NCBI GenBank assembly: GCA_050745265.1
Contig: JBOGKE010000151.1
Coordinates: 1-64,000 of the forward strand
Length of the DNA: 64,000 nucleotides
Source of the DNA: RH2-MAG17b sp050745265
GTDB taxonomy: Bacteria > Acidobacteriota > Terriglobia > UBA7540
Direction of reading: 5' to 3'
Position numbers and translations under genes: made by a program. This document shows positions 17,089-26,217 of this stretch, piece by piece; the stretch's first letter is position 1; each line of letters begins with the position of its first letter. The notes under the pieces are model-generated. The model saw nothing but the letters and a program-made list of their open reading frames with translations. It was not told the DNA's origin and made no database searches.

Positions 17089-18459
17089 TCAAACACCGAG
17101 GTCTGTCCTGCCCGCTGTGGACACCATCGGTTCGCCCTCGATCGGAACCACTCGGGGGCGCAAGCCTGCCTTCGAGAGCAGCCAATAAAGCACGAAGCCG
17201 ATGATGAACGAAAACAGGACGGCGGGACGATCCGCGTGTATCCACGACGGCGGAACTCCCGGAATGTAGGCGAGAATCCCGGCGATGAACCCCACCGCCC
17301 AGGCGATATAGCCCGACCAGTTGATCCCCGCGCGCGGACCGGACCATCTCTTCCCCGCAAGCAGGTAGTCCGCGGCCATGGCGCCGCAAATCGGTCCAAA
17401 CGAGGCGCCGACAATCGTGAAGAAGGTCACGAGGTTCTGGGCCACGCCGGTTACTGCCAGCAACATGCCGATGGTCACCGCGATAAAGGTGGAAACCGCC
17501 CGCGGAATCCGGGGCAGCATGGTGGCAAAACTGTTTGAGGCGATGAAGGTGCAAAAGCAGGTCGGCGCTACCGATGCCGCGGCAAAAAGGAAGAACATCA
17601 CCGCCGCGAGCCCGCTGACGCTCGCGATGGCGAGCGTGTAATTGTAATTCGTGCCCCCGTGCAGCCCGATGTAGCCTGCGACGGCGAGTAACGGCAGGCC
17701 TCCGGCTACCAGAATCGCCAGCGCGATCCCGGTGAGTCCCCCGAGAGCGACATCTTTCCGGCTGCGGTTATTCATCCCAAAATCGGCGCCCGCCGCGCCC
17801 GCCGTTGCGAAAAACCCGATGACAATCGCCAGAATGTCGAGAAAGCCCGCGCTTGGATCGGGATGAGCAGGCCGATAGCTTGAAAGACCGTGTCTGTTCG
17901 CCACGAAGATGATGATGATCATGATCAGCGGCACCCAGTTAAGATACTGAGCCACGCGGGCGACGTAGGCGATGCCTTTCACCGCAATCCACGCCAGGCA
18001 ATACGCCCACACGATGCAGATCACGCTATAGAGCAGCCTCGAGTTCCTGTGCAGCCCTTGCATGATGAAAGTGCTTGCCACGGCGGTCGCGACCGCAAAC
18101 CAGCCAATCTGCAGCGCTCCCATCAACAAACCGGGCATCAGATAACCGCCCTTCGCCCCGAACGTCGAGGTGCCGACAATGTACAGAGGGCGTCCGGTTT
18201 GCATTCCCAGCATTCCCGGTGCGTAGTAATAAAGCCCAAAGCACAACAGCCCGGCGACGATCAGCGCGAGCAGGCATAACCCGATGCCGAGCTGACCGAT
18301 CGGCGCGAGCATGCCCGAGGGCGCGGCGAGCCCGAGATAGAACGCCACCCAGAGGAAAATGCCGGCGTAGGCCGGAAACGTGTTCTTGTACCAGGGCGCT
18401 CGGTTCGAGAGTGGAGTCGGAACAGAAGACTTCACATAGTTCGGCAGCGACATCGGCAT
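17089..18459 (-). CDS. NCS1-type nucleobase permease (cytosine/purine-like)
   Basis: A 456-residue integral membrane protein with about 12 hydrophobic helices. The pattern P-W-Y-K-N near the N-terminus, G-x-x-x-F-G-A-K-G, and A-D-F-G-M-N-N-R-S are typical of NCS1 symporters of the CodB/purine permease group. Substrate choice (cytosine, allantoin, thiamine precursor or other) cannot be decided from sequence. ATG 18459 and ATG 18453 are both possible. It is divergent from ftsY and convergent with the coiled-coil membrane protein; no catabolic partner is adjacent. Confidence 0.85.
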   Translation of the reverse strand: MPMSLPNYVKSSVPTPLSNRAPWYKNTFPAYAGIFLWVAFYLGLAAPSGMLAPIGQLGIGLCLLALIVAGLLCFGLYYYAPGMLGMQTGRPLYIVGTSTFGAKGGYLMPGLLMGALQIGWFAVATAVASTFIMQGLHRNSRLLYSVICIVWAYCLAWIAVKGIAYVARVAQYLNWVPLIMIIIIFVANRHGLSSYRPAHPDPSAGFLDILAIVIGFFATAGAAGADFGMNNRSRKDVALGGLTGIALAILVAGGLPLLAVAGYIGLHGGTNYNYTLAIASVSGLAAVMFFLFAAASVAPTCFCTFIASNSFATMLPRIPRAVSTFIAVTIGMLLAVTGVAQNLVTFFTIVGASFGPICGAMAADYLLAGKRWSGPRAGINWSGYIAWAVGFIAGILAYIPGVPPSWIHADRPAVLFSFIIGFVLYWLLSKAGLRPRVVPIEGEPMVSTAGRTDLGV

Positions 18460-18581
18460 CGTGGCTCCAGAGACGAAGTTTCGGTTGCAATCGGGCTGGC
18501 GAAAAGCATAGAACGGACGCGCCGCAGATTCAAGCGGTATCAGCGGATCAAACGGGCAGACAGTGGGAAAGGCGGCCCCTG

Positions 18582-18609
18582 TTGGGTCTCGGGGAGTTCA
18601 GGATAGAAT
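18582..18609 (+). promoter_or_regulatory. Possible promoter of ftsY, near-leaderless
   Basis: TTGGGT (18582-18587) and TAGAAT (18604-18609) are spaced 16 bp. The -10 box ends only 6 bases before the ATG at 18616, so the transcript would start at or next to the start codon. No Shine-Dalgarno sequence is visible. Confidence 0.4.
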
Positions 18610-18615
18610 CAATCT

Positions 18616-19575
18616 ATGGTGCAAACTCTGTTTGGCCCGCCGGAACCGAAAAAAACCGGGCTTTTCGACCGCCTCAAAAAGGCCGTCACTTCCACGAAGG
18701 AGCAACTCGTCGAACGCATCGACGTCATCGCCGAAGGAAAAGAGAAAATCGATCCGGGCGTTCTCGACGATCTCGAAGTCACGCTGATCACCGCCGATCT
18801 GGGCGTGAAGACCACTCAGGAAATCCTTGCGCGGCTCCGCACCGAGATGGGTCACCGCCGCTTGACCGCGCCGAGCCAGTTGCACGGCGCCGTCGAGCGG
18901 GAAATCCTGGCTGTCATGGAGAAAACGAAGCCGCCGCAGCTCAAGCGCCCGCCTGAAGGTATGCCGGAGGTCATTTTCGTGGTCGGCGTGAACGGCGTCG
19001 GCAAGACCACGAGCATCGCCAAACTCGCGCACTACTATATTCAACAGGGACGGCGGCCGCTCCTTTGCGCCGCGGACACTTTCCGCGCTGCGGCCATCGA
19101 GCAACTGGACATCTGGGCAGGACGGCTGGGCATTGAAATCGTCAAGCAGAAGCCTGGGGCTGATCCGGCCGCGGTCATTTTCGATGGATTTCGAGCGGCG
19201 AAGAAGCAAAACAGCGATCCGGTGATTGTCGATACGGCGGGTCGCTTGCACACCAAGTTCAACCTGATGTCGGAGCTCGGGAAAATGTGCCGCATCGCCG
19301 CGCGCGAGGTTCCGCAGGCGCCTCACCAAGTGCTGCTGGTGATCGATGCGACGACGGGACAGAACGGGCTGCAGCAGGCGCGACAGTTTACCGAACGCGC
19401 CGGAGCCACGGGTATCGTCCTCACCAAGCTGGATGGCACCGCCAAGGGCGGCGTGGTGGTGGCGATTGCGGGGGAGCTGGGCCTGCCCATCCTGTTCGCC
19501 GGCATCGGCGAGAAGATCGACGATCTCATCCCCTTCAATCCGCGTGAATTTGTCGAATCGCTGTTCGAAGCTTGA
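18616..19575 (+). CDS. ftsY: Signal recognition particle receptor FtsY
   Basis: A 319-residue SRP-family GTPase that docks ribosome-SRP complexes at the membrane for co-translational insertion. N-domain helices (about 15-95) precede the G domain. G1 is G124-V-N-G-V-G-K-T-T; then D-T-F-R-A-A-A-x-E-Q-L, D-T-A-G-R (G3), T-K-L-D-G-T-A-K-G-G (G4) and G-x-G-E-x-x-D-D-L near the end. It is the short form without the long acidic A-domain of E. coli. The start is set by a -10-like box immediately upstream and conserved spacing to the N-domain. It is not in an operon with ffh here. Confidence 0.97.
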   Translation: MVQTLFGPPEPKKTGLFDRLKKAVTSTKEQLVERIDVIAEGKEKIDPGVLDDLEVTLITADLGVKTTQEILARLRTEMGHRRLTAPSQLHGAVEREILAVMEKTKPPQLKRPPEGMPEVIFVVGVNGVGKTTSIAKLAHYYIQQGRRPLLCAADTFRAAAIEQLDIWAGRLGIEIVKQKPGADPAAVIFDGFRAAKKQNSDPVIVDTAGRLHTKFNLMSELGKMCRIAAREVPQAPHQVLLVIDATTGQNGLQQARQFTERAGATGIVLTKLDGTAKGGVVVAIAGELGLPILFAGIGEKIDDLIPFNPREFVESLFEA

Positions 19576-19686
19576 TCCATGACTTCATACCAGAGCCGCT
19601 GTTATCTCCAGAACGACGGCCGTCCGGACTCACCTTTTCGGCGGATCTCTGACTCAGGACGGTAGCCTAGGAGTTTTCAGCGACGG

Positions 19687-20712
19687 CTACGACCCGACAT
19701 AGCGGGCGTAGAGCGAGCGCGCAACGGCGGTGTCCTGGGTGCCTTTGACGATGGCCCGGCCGTCGGCGAAAACCGTGATCTCGTAGGAATCGATGGCGCA
19801 CTGGACGAGGAAGCTGTTGGAGCGGATCGTGCCGATCTCGGCCAGCCGTTTCCCGAGCGCGTCGAGATCGACGGGGCGCGCGACGCGCGGATGAATCTGA
19901 ACCGAATCGCGCCCGCACATGGAGAAATGAGCCGGCGAGAGACCATCGAGCGAGACGAACTCGCGCCGGACGCACACGGCGCACGCGAGATCGCGCTGAG
20001 GCGCGATCTCACTGGCGCGGTTCGACCAGACATCGTAGCTCATCAGCTTGCCGTGCAGATCGTCCTCTCGTCCGCACAGAATCTTCAGCGCCTCGCTCAC
20101 CTGAATCGAAGCCACCCAGCCCGCCGCAGGCGCAATCACCCCTGCCGTGTCGCACGTCTCATGAATGCCTTGCGGCGTGCGGGGAAAAACGCAGGCGAGG
20201 CAGGCGGTGCGGCCGGGCAACACAGTGAGCGTGACGCCGTAGCTCGCGACAACCGCGCCGTAAATCCAAGGCGTGTTGAGCTTCACCGCAGCATCATTGA
20301 GCAGGAAGCGCGCCTCGAAGTTATCCGCGCCATCGAGGATCAGGTCAAAACCGCGGATCAGCTCCTCGATGTTGGCGGGCCGCGCGTCCGCCACAATGCC
20401 CTCTGCCTCAACCTCTGAGTTGATCTGCTTCAGCTTGCGCTCGGCCGCCACCGCTTTCGGCAGGCGCCCGGCGGCATCGGATTCGTCAAACAGGACCTGG
20501 CGCTGCAGGTTGTTTTCCTCCACGTAATCGCGATCGATGATGCGGAGCTTCGCGACTCCGGCGCGCGCCAGCAGGTTCGCCTGAGCGCTTCCGAGCGCCC
20601 CGCAGCCAAGGATCACGACTCTCGCTCCGCGCAACTTCGCCTGCCCGTCGCGGCCGATCGGTGCGAAGAGCGTCTGGCGCGAGTATCTGTTCGCGTTGCT
20701 CGGGCTCGTCAT
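19687..20712 (-). CDS. E1-like adenylyltransferase (ThiF/MoeB/HesA family)
   Basis: A 341-residue enzyme that adenylates the C-terminal Gly-Gly of a ubiquitin-like sulfur carrier (for molybdopterin, thiamine or cysteine synthesis). Nucleotide site G36-x-G38-x-x-G41; acidic D60/D62, then N67-N68-L69-Q70-R71. D-G-A-D-N-F is conserved. Two C-x-x-C pairs (C-L-A-C and C-A-V-C) would bind zinc. C in E-T-C-D-T-A-G could be the thioester or persulfide cysteine. The last 90 residues are an extra domain ending V-F-A-D-G-R-A-I-V-K-G-T, found in some MoeB-like proteins. No MoaD or ThiS gene is adjacent, so the partner is unknown. Confidence 0.88.
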   Translation of the reverse strand: MTSPSNANRYSRQTLFAPIGRDGQAKLRGARVVILGCGALGSAQANLLARAGVAKLRIIDRDYVEENNLQRQVLFDESDAAGRLPKAVAAERKLKQINSEVEAEGIVADARPANIEELIRGFDLILDGADNFEARFLLNDAAVKLNTPWIYGAVVASYGVTLTVLPGRTACLACVFPRTPQGIHETCDTAGVIAPAAGWVASIQVSEALKILCGREDDLHGKLMSYDVWSNRASEIAPQRDLACAVCVRREFVSLDGLSPAHFSMCGRDSVQIHPRVARPVDLDALGKRLAEIGTIRSNSFLVQCAIDSYEITVFADGRAIVKGTQDTAVARSLYARYVGS

Positions 20713-20740
20713 ATTGTTTCATTTTACCGCCGTGCCGCCT

Positions 20741-20788
20741 CGTAGCACGGGCGTCTCGCCCGTGCGCATGGGCAGGATGCCCATGCTA
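20741..20788. repeat. Twin-hairpin intergenic repeat (copy 2)
   Basis: Reverse-orientation copy of 1919-1967: GTAGCACGGGCGTC...GCCCGTGC followed by GCATGGGCA...TGCCCATGC and TA. It lies in the spacer between the E1-like gene start and the end of btuB, both on the minus strand. Confidence 0.85.
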
Positions 20789-20864
20789 AGCGCGATTCAG
20801 ACCTCTCCATTCGGGAGCGCCGAAACGGCGGCGACCGCAGGATGCCGCTCGAGCGCTGTTGTCA

Positions 20865-23354
20865 CTAATCACTTTTCCTTTCGCCGCCCAACGTGAATCG
20901 CACGCCAGCGCGGAACGTGAACGGGAGCGCAGGATAGCCGAACGCCGCCTGGTAGTGTTCGGAGAGAAGATTTCCCATGCTCGTATAGAAAGTCACGTGG
21001 CGCGTTGCGTCATACCACCCGCTGAAGCCGAGGAGCTGATATCCGGCGAGCAGGTTGTGATTGGGCAGCAGGAGCGTATCGCCAAAATTGGCGTCGGTGA
21101 GCGCGGTGGTGTCATCCGAGCGGCTTACGACGTAACCGTTAAGGTTGATCCCGAAGCGGCGGCGGTTGTACGAAACGATAAAGCTTCCGGTGTGCGGCGC
21201 GCGGCGAAACGGGCGGCCGCCGACCAGGGGCGCAAACGCTCCGATGGGAACGCCGGGGAACGCCGGGTTAATCGCCGGACTGAGCGCATCACTCGAAAAC
21301 GATTGCGTCACCACCGCGTCGAGATACGTGTACGCCGCCGTCACGCTCAGGTCCGCCGTGAGTCGCGCGCGAAAATCCGCTTCGAGGCCTTGGCTGCGGA
21401 AAGAATCCGAGTTCACTTCGGCGCCGAAGGCGAGCGCCGACACCACGGCTGTCGGAACGCCGAGCATGGGCAGCGCGGTGGCGGGCACAAAGTCGAACAG
21501 GTCGTAAAACCTCTCGCGAAAAAGCGTCACGCTCACGAGCGCTCGTTCCTTCCAGAGGCCCTGCTCCAGGCCCGCGTCGAAACTGCGGCTCCGCTCGGCG
21601 CCTAAAGGCGCGATGCGGTACTGCTGGATCAATCCCGGGCCGCCTGCGCTTGCCGAGAGAATCGTGTAAAGCGACGAGCCCTGATCGAAGATGCTCGGCT
21701 CCTGAATTCCCTCGCCGAAATTGAACCGCAGCTTGGTGCGACCCCACGCTGAGGACGCCGCAGGGCGGCGAATGTAATAAGCGAGCGAAGCGCGGGGCGT
21801 CGCAGCAAAGCCAAAAATCGTGTTGTGTTCAAGTCCCACGCCGGCGACGCCGAAGGCGCGCTGCCCAAGGCTGCCGCGGCCTTCGACGAAAGCATCGTCG
21901 TTGTTCCTCAGGTCGTTCGTTTGTGGCGAGCCGGTCACCGCCGTGAAACCGCTTTCGTGCGTGTACTGGAAGCCGCCGGTCAGGCTCCAATTTGGAGTGA
22001 AATCATAATTCGACTGAACGCGCACAGAGCGCACCGCGCTGCGCGCATTGTAAAGAGCGGGATAGATCGCGCCGGAATCGGGGCCGTAGTCGAGGATCGC
22101 CTGTCCGCTCGCGCAGCCGCCGTTTGCACCGCAAATGTTCACCGGAAGGCCGAGGTAGTTAGCGCCGAATCCGGCGTTATAGGGAATACCCGCCGGCGCC
22201 GGCGTGTCGAAGAAGTAGTGATTGCCCATCGAAGTGAGGCGCACCGAGTTGTGCCAGCGCGCCGTGGTTTGATTTTGGAGCGTGAGTCCCAGTTCCGTAT
22301 CCTGCTCCCGCTGGAACGAGTCATCGGGAATGCCGAAGAACGCCAGCGCGCTCGGACTGCCGAGGCCCGTGGCATCGTGGTGAACGGTGAAACGCAAGCT
22401 CGTGCGCGCGCCCGGTTCCCAGCCGAAATTTCCGGCGTACGTGGCGTTGTGGAACGAACTGTTGGGAAGGCTGTTTCCAGTGTCGAACCGCATGAAGTCG
22501 GAGAAATAGTCGAAGCGGCCGAGCACGCCGCCGAGCGACGCGTCCTGCCGCAGCGTTTCGAAGTTTCCGCCATCGGCCGAATACGAGAACTCGGGTTGTG
22601 AAGTCGAGCCGCGGCGAGTGGTGATCCGGATGACGCTCGCCAGGGCGTCGCTTCCGTAGAGGATGCTGTCGGGGCCGCGAAAGACCTCAATTTCATCCAC
22701 GCCGCTCGCCGACAGATTGGCGAAGTCAAACTGCCCGCCGATTTCGTTGGCGGGAACGCCGTCGATCAGGACCTTGTTGAAATCGTAGTTTCCCCCGCGC
22801 ACGAAAACTGAGGCCACGCCCCCGCGCTGGCCTTCTTGAACTACTTGCACTCCGGGCGCGAGGCGAAGCGCGTCAAGAACGTCGAGTTTCCCGAGGGACC
22901 GGAGATCATCGTGATCGATCACGCCCACCGAAGCTCCCACGCGCGACTTCGGCATTGCCTGCCCGGTCGCCGACACAACCGCCTCCTCGCGCAACGGCCC
23001 GACTGCGAGCGTCAATGGCAGGCGTGTGGCCGCTCCCGCTCTGACATAGGCGACGGGGCTCTCCAGGACCGCAAATCCGGGCGCTTCCACGCGTACACGA
23101 TAGCGGCCCGGCGCGATCGAAGCGAACGCGTAATCGCCATGACGGTCCGCCTGCGTGTGGCCAGCCGGCTTGCCATCGCGCAGCAGCGTGACCCGCGCCC
23201 CCGGCACAGCCGCGCCCAGCGGATCGGTGATCGTCCCGCGAATTACCGCCGCGGAGGCGGCTCGCGCGCTCGGGGAGAATATGAATGACGTGGAGAGGAA
23301 TAGAATCGAAGCCCACAACGTGAACCGGATGCGGGCGCGCCGACATGGGTGCAT
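20865..23354 (-). CDS. btuB: TonB-dependent cobalamin receptor, BtuB-like
   Basis: About 829 residues from ATG 23354, which has AAGGAGG five bases upstream; the longer ORF would start inside the riboswitch. A signal peptide (about 1-35, ending A-R-A-A-S) is followed by a CarboxypepD_reg domain (about 36-115), a plug (V-F-V-R-G-G-N-Y-D-F-N-K-V-L-I-D-G-V-P) and a TonB-dependent barrel with E-V-F-R-G-P-D-S-I-L-Y-G-S-D-A. These plug motifs are close to BtuB/colicin I receptor types. A cobalamin riboswitch directly upstream makes vitamin B12 or a related corrinoid the likely substrate. No btuCDF gene lies in the window. Confidence 0.92.
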   Translation of the reverse strand: MHPCRRARIRFTLWASILFLSTSFIFSPSARAASAAVIRGTITDPLGAAVPGARVTLLRDGKPAGHTQADRHGDYAFASIAPGRYRVRVEAPGFAVLESPVAYVRAGAATRLPLTLAVGPLREEAVVSATGQAMPKSRVGASVGVIDHDDLRSLGKLDVLDALRLAPGVQVVQEGQRGGVASVFVRGGNYDFNKVLIDGVPANEIGGQFDFANLSASGVDEIEVFRGPDSILYGSDALASVIRITTRRGSTSQPEFSYSADGGNFETLRQDASLGGVLGRFDYFSDFMRFDTGNSLPNSSFHNATYAGNFGWEPGARTSLRFTVHHDATGLGSPSALAFFGIPDDSFQREQDTELGLTLQNQTTARWHNSVRLTSMGNHYFFDTPAPAGIPYNAGFGANYLGLPVNICGANGGCASGQAILDYGPDSGAIYPALYNARSAVRSVRVQSNYDFTPNWSLTGGFQYTHESGFTAVTGSPQTNDLRNNDDAFVEGRGSLGQRAFGVAGVGLEHNTIFGFAATPRASLAYYIRRPAASSAWGRTKLRFNFGEGIQEPSIFDQGSSLYTILSASAGGPGLIQQYRIAPLGAERSRSFDAGLEQGLWKERALVSVTLFRERFYDLFDFVPATALPMLGVPTAVVSALAFGAEVNSDSFRSQGLEADFRARLTADLSVTAAYTYLDAVVTQSFSSDALSPAINPAFPGVPIGAFAPLVGGRPFRRAPHTGSFIVSYNRRRFGINLNGYVVSRSDDTTALTDANFGDTLLLPNHNLLAGYQLLGFSGWYDATRHVTFYTSMGNLLSEHYQAAFGYPALPFTFRAGVRFTLGGERKSD

Positions 23355-23394
23355 CGTGTCCTCCTTCGCCCTCGGAAGAGCGGACTCAGTAGAT

Positions 23395-23562
23395 TTCCGG
23401 CTGGACCGGTCTCCTGACTCGCGACGCTTTTCATTCCGCCTGCGCCTTCCCGCCGTTCGGGCAGTGGCTTGCTGCAGGCTCTTCTCGCCGCTTACAGTTG
23501 CGGGGCAGTGGCGGATTTTCACCGCGCTTCCCGTTCATCCGGCCGGATGGGTTGGTATTCGA
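23395..23562 (-). ncRNA. Cobalamin riboswitch
   Basis: Read on the minus strand it contains GGGAAGCGCGGTGAAAATCC, then GCCACTGCCCCGCAACTGTA (B12 box region), AAGCC, and the closing GTCAGGAGACCGG. This is the order of conserved blocks in AdoCbl riboswitches. It ends about 40 bases before the btuB start and sits over its leader, so B12 should switch off receptor expression. Ends are approximate. The remaining 23563-23861 spacer, up to the divergent SDR gene, shows nothing else. Confidence 0.93.
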
Positions 23563-23861
23563 GCTTAGTTTAGAAATACTCCTTAGAGGAATCTGTCGCG
23601 GCGCTGCTAGAGCCGCCGTTTCGTGCCGAGGTTGAGCACCCCGTATCGTAACCTCGTTTCGGCGCCGCCGCAAGGAGCATGGGATCGCGGCGCACCCGAG
23701 CTCGCCGCGATGACGGCGCGCTTACCGCGATTTTTGCGAGGCACTCAGCGGAACACCCGAGTGCACGGCGCGGTCTCAATGTCTAAAGTCGGGAATTACG
23801 GGCTAGCTTTTTTGTTGTCCACGACAGATGATTCCGGACAGGCCGGGGGTGGCCAGATCGC

Positions 23862-24896
23862 ATGACAAAATTATCCAGAGGATTGATTTTCGCGGCAGCG
23901 GCTGGATCGGGGATGATCGTTCTCCGAAACGTGCTTTCGGCGCGCCGTGGCCTGGCGGGCCTGCGCGGTAAGGTGGTGCTGATCACGGGCGGCTCGCGCG
24001 GCTTGGGACTGCTGCTGGCGCGGGAGTTCGCGCGCCAGGGCTGCCGCGTGGCGCTGTGCGCGCGCCATCGCGACCAGCTTGAGCGCGCTCGAGAAGATCT
24101 CGCTGCGCGAGGGGCGGATGTATGGATCGGAACCTGCGACGTGAGTAATGCGGATGAGGTCCAACGACTTGTCGCCGAGCTCAGCGCTAAATTCGGCCGT
24201 GTCGACCTGCTGGTGAATAACGCCGGCATTATCCAAGTCGGCCCCGCCTCTTGCATGACGGCGGACGATTACGAGCTCGCGATGAATACGATTTTCTGGG
24301 GATCGCTCAACATGATCCTGGCCGTCCTGCCCCAGATGCAAGCGCGCCGCGAAGGCCAGATCGTGAACATCACATCGATCGGCGGCAAGGTGAGCGTTCC
24401 GCATTTGCTGCCGTACTGTTGCGCGAAGTTCGCGCTGGTGGCGCTCTCAGAGGGCCTGCGAGCCGAGCTGGCGAGGAAAGGAATTCGGGTCACCACCGTG
24501 GTGCCGGGGCTGATGCGCACCGGCTCGCATGTGAATGCGATGTTCAAAGGGCGTCAGGGTGAAGAGTCCGCGTGGTTTGAGCTCAGCGCGAGCTTGCCGG
24601 TCGTTTCCATGGACGCCGAAAGGGCCGCGCGCGCCATCGTGCGAGCCGCCCGGCGCCGGGACGCCGAGCTGACCCTTTCTTTGCCCGCAATCGCCCTCGC
24701 GCGTTTCCACGGGCTGTTCCCCGCTCCGGTGGCCTCGGTGCTCTCGTTGGTCAACTGCTTGCTGCTGCCGAAGGATGAAGGCGGAGCGACCGTGTCCCGG
24801 CAGGGCAAAGATGCGCCGCGTTCGGAACGTCCGCTCATTTTCCAGGTGCTGACGCAGCTCGGACGAGTCGCGGCCCAGCGTTACAACCAGACCTGA
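23862..24896 (+). CDS. Short-chain dehydrogenase/reductase
   Basis: A 344-residue Rossmann-fold oxidoreductase with a hydrophobic N-terminal segment (residues 8-21), which may anchor it in the membrane. Cofactor motif T42-G-G-S-R-G-L-G49; N-N-A-G; catalytic serine in N-I-T-S-I-G-G; and Y185-x3-K189 (Y-C-C-A-K). S45-R46 near the glycine motif favours NADP(H). The C-terminal 90 residues extend past the normal 250-residue core with a second hydrophobic segment (V-A-S-V-L-S-L-V-N-C-L-L), as in SDRs of lipid metabolism. Substrate unknown. It is divergent from btuB and stands alone. Confidence 0.88.
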   Translation: MTKLSRGLIFAAAAGSGMIVLRNVLSARRGLAGLRGKVVLITGGSRGLGLLLAREFARQGCRVALCARHRDQLERAREDLAARGADVWIGTCDVSNADEVQRLVAELSAKFGRVDLLVNNAGIIQVGPASCMTADDYELAMNTIFWGSLNMILAVLPQMQARREGQIVNITSIGGKVSVPHLLPYCCAKFALVALSEGLRAELARKGIRVTTVVPGLMRTGSHVNAMFKGRQGEESAWFELSASLPVVSMDAERAARAIVRAARRRDAELTLSLPAIALARFHGLFPAPVASVLSLVNCLLLPKDEGGATVSRQGKDAPRSERPLIFQVLTQLGRVAAQRYNQT

Positions 24897-24978
24897 GAGC
24901 GGGTTGGGAGGCGCCATCCGGACGCATCGCCGATTTACGGCATGGCTGAACAGGCTGCGGACAAATGCACTTTGAACT

Positions 24979-25200
24979 GTCATGCTGAGTGCCACATGGG
25001 CGTGCGGCCCACCGATTGGAATGAGAATCAACGAGATCGTCACCCCCGCGAAAGCGGAGGTCCGAGTCACTGGATTCCCGCTTTCGCGGGAACGGCGGGT
25101 CCCGGTGGTTTTCGACAGAGCTGAGCGAGAATCTCGCCCTGCGCTCATGTCAATGAAAGGCCACGGCAAGATTCCTCGTCGCTTCGCTCCTCGGAATGAC
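24979..25200. repeat. Composite inverted-repeat element (copy 1)
   Basis: Starts GTCATGCTGAG and ends CTCCTCGGAATGAC. Inside it is a second unit with CCCGCGAAAGCGG and CCCGCTTTCGCGGG. The whole arrangement, including GCGGCCCACCGATTGGAA and GGCGGGTCCCGGTGGTTTTC, recurs at 49284-49501 in the same order. It fills most of the 334-bp gap between the SDR gene and the deoB remnant; 24897-24978 and 25201-25230 hold nothing else. Confidence 0.85.
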
Positions 25201-25230
25201 ATTCGATTGCGGCCGTAAGGCCGCGCTGTA

Positions 25231-26217
25231 CTACAGAAGAATTTCCTCCAAAAAACTTGTGCCCTGGGCGAGGTGCAGGCCGAAATTTTCGGCAACCGTG
25301 GCGCCGATATCCGCAAGAGTCGAGCGCGTACCGAGATCCAGATCGCGATGCGAACGGGGTCCGCTGGCGAGGATGGGAACGTATTCCCGCGAATGATCCG
25401 TGGACGGGCCGAGCGGATCGCACCCATGATCGGCGGTGAGGATCAGAAGATCGCCGGGTCTCAGCTGCGCTTGGATTGAGGGAAGCTGAGCATCAACGGC
25501 CTCAAGCGCGCGCGCATAGCCCTCGACGTCGAGCCGGTGGCCGTAAAGCATGTCGAAGTCGACCAGATTGACGAAGACCAGCCCGTGTTCGTAACCCTCA
25601 AGCGCGCGAGCCGTGCTCTCCAGTGCTTCCGAGTTGTTCCTTCCCGGGAGCGCCGCCGAAACGCCGCGGTTGGAGAAGATGTCGGGTATTTTTCCAACTC
25701 CGATCACAGGGACGTTTGCATCCCGAAGCAAATCGAGCAGCATGGGGCGCGGGGGCTCGACCGAATAATCGTGCCGCCGCTCGGTGCGGCGGAACGCCCC
25801 CGGCGCGCCTTCAAACGGTCGGGCAATCACCCTTGCCACCCGATGCTCGCCTTGTAGCACCTCGCGCGATCTTTTACAATTTTCGTAAAGTTCATCGACC
25901 GGAATCACCTCTTCGTGCGCCGCAACTTGGAAGACACTATCTGCCGATGTGTAGACAATCGGCGAGCCGGTACGCAGGTGTTCTTCGCCGAGCTCGCGGA
26001 GAATCTCGGTGCCGGAGGCGGGACGGTTGCCGATCAGCTTGCGTCCGGTGGCGTCTTCAATCTCGCCGATGACGCTCGATGGAAAGCCGCGCGGGTAGGT
26101 GGGAAAGGGATGCTCCAGGATCACGCCCGCCATCTCCCAGTGGCCGGCCCGTCGTGTCCTTCCCCGCCGACAGCAGCGACGCTTTGCCGTAAGCGCCGGC
26201 GTCCGGCTTATTCCGGC
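25231..26217 (-). pseudogene. deoB: Phosphopentomutase remnant (deoB), 5'-truncated and frameshifted
   Basis: The open part from ATG 26133 (300 residues) starts M-A-G-V-I-L-E-H-P-F-P-T-Y-P and ends with metal-site motifs L-V-N-L-V-D-F-D-M-L-Y-G-H and T-A-D-H-G-C-D-P, plus T-D-H-S-R-E-Y. This is DeoB, which interconverts ribose 1- and 5-phosphate. In the next frame upstream (about 26150-26210) the sequence reads N-K-P-D-A-G-A-Y-G-K, then S-A-G-K-D-T-T-G, the segment that normally leads into T-G-H-W-E-M-A-G-V. One extra base near 26143-26152 breaks the catalytic-threonine motif. The first 60-70 residues of DeoB, with the N-terminal metal ligand, are missing; the sequence runs straight into the end of the topoisomerase gene. 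A short protein from 26133 would lack the catalytic threonine. Confidence 0.82.

Noticed and set aside
24447..25427. 326-residue minus-strand open frame
   Set aside because: Partly antisense to the SDR gene and partly translated from the composite repeat.
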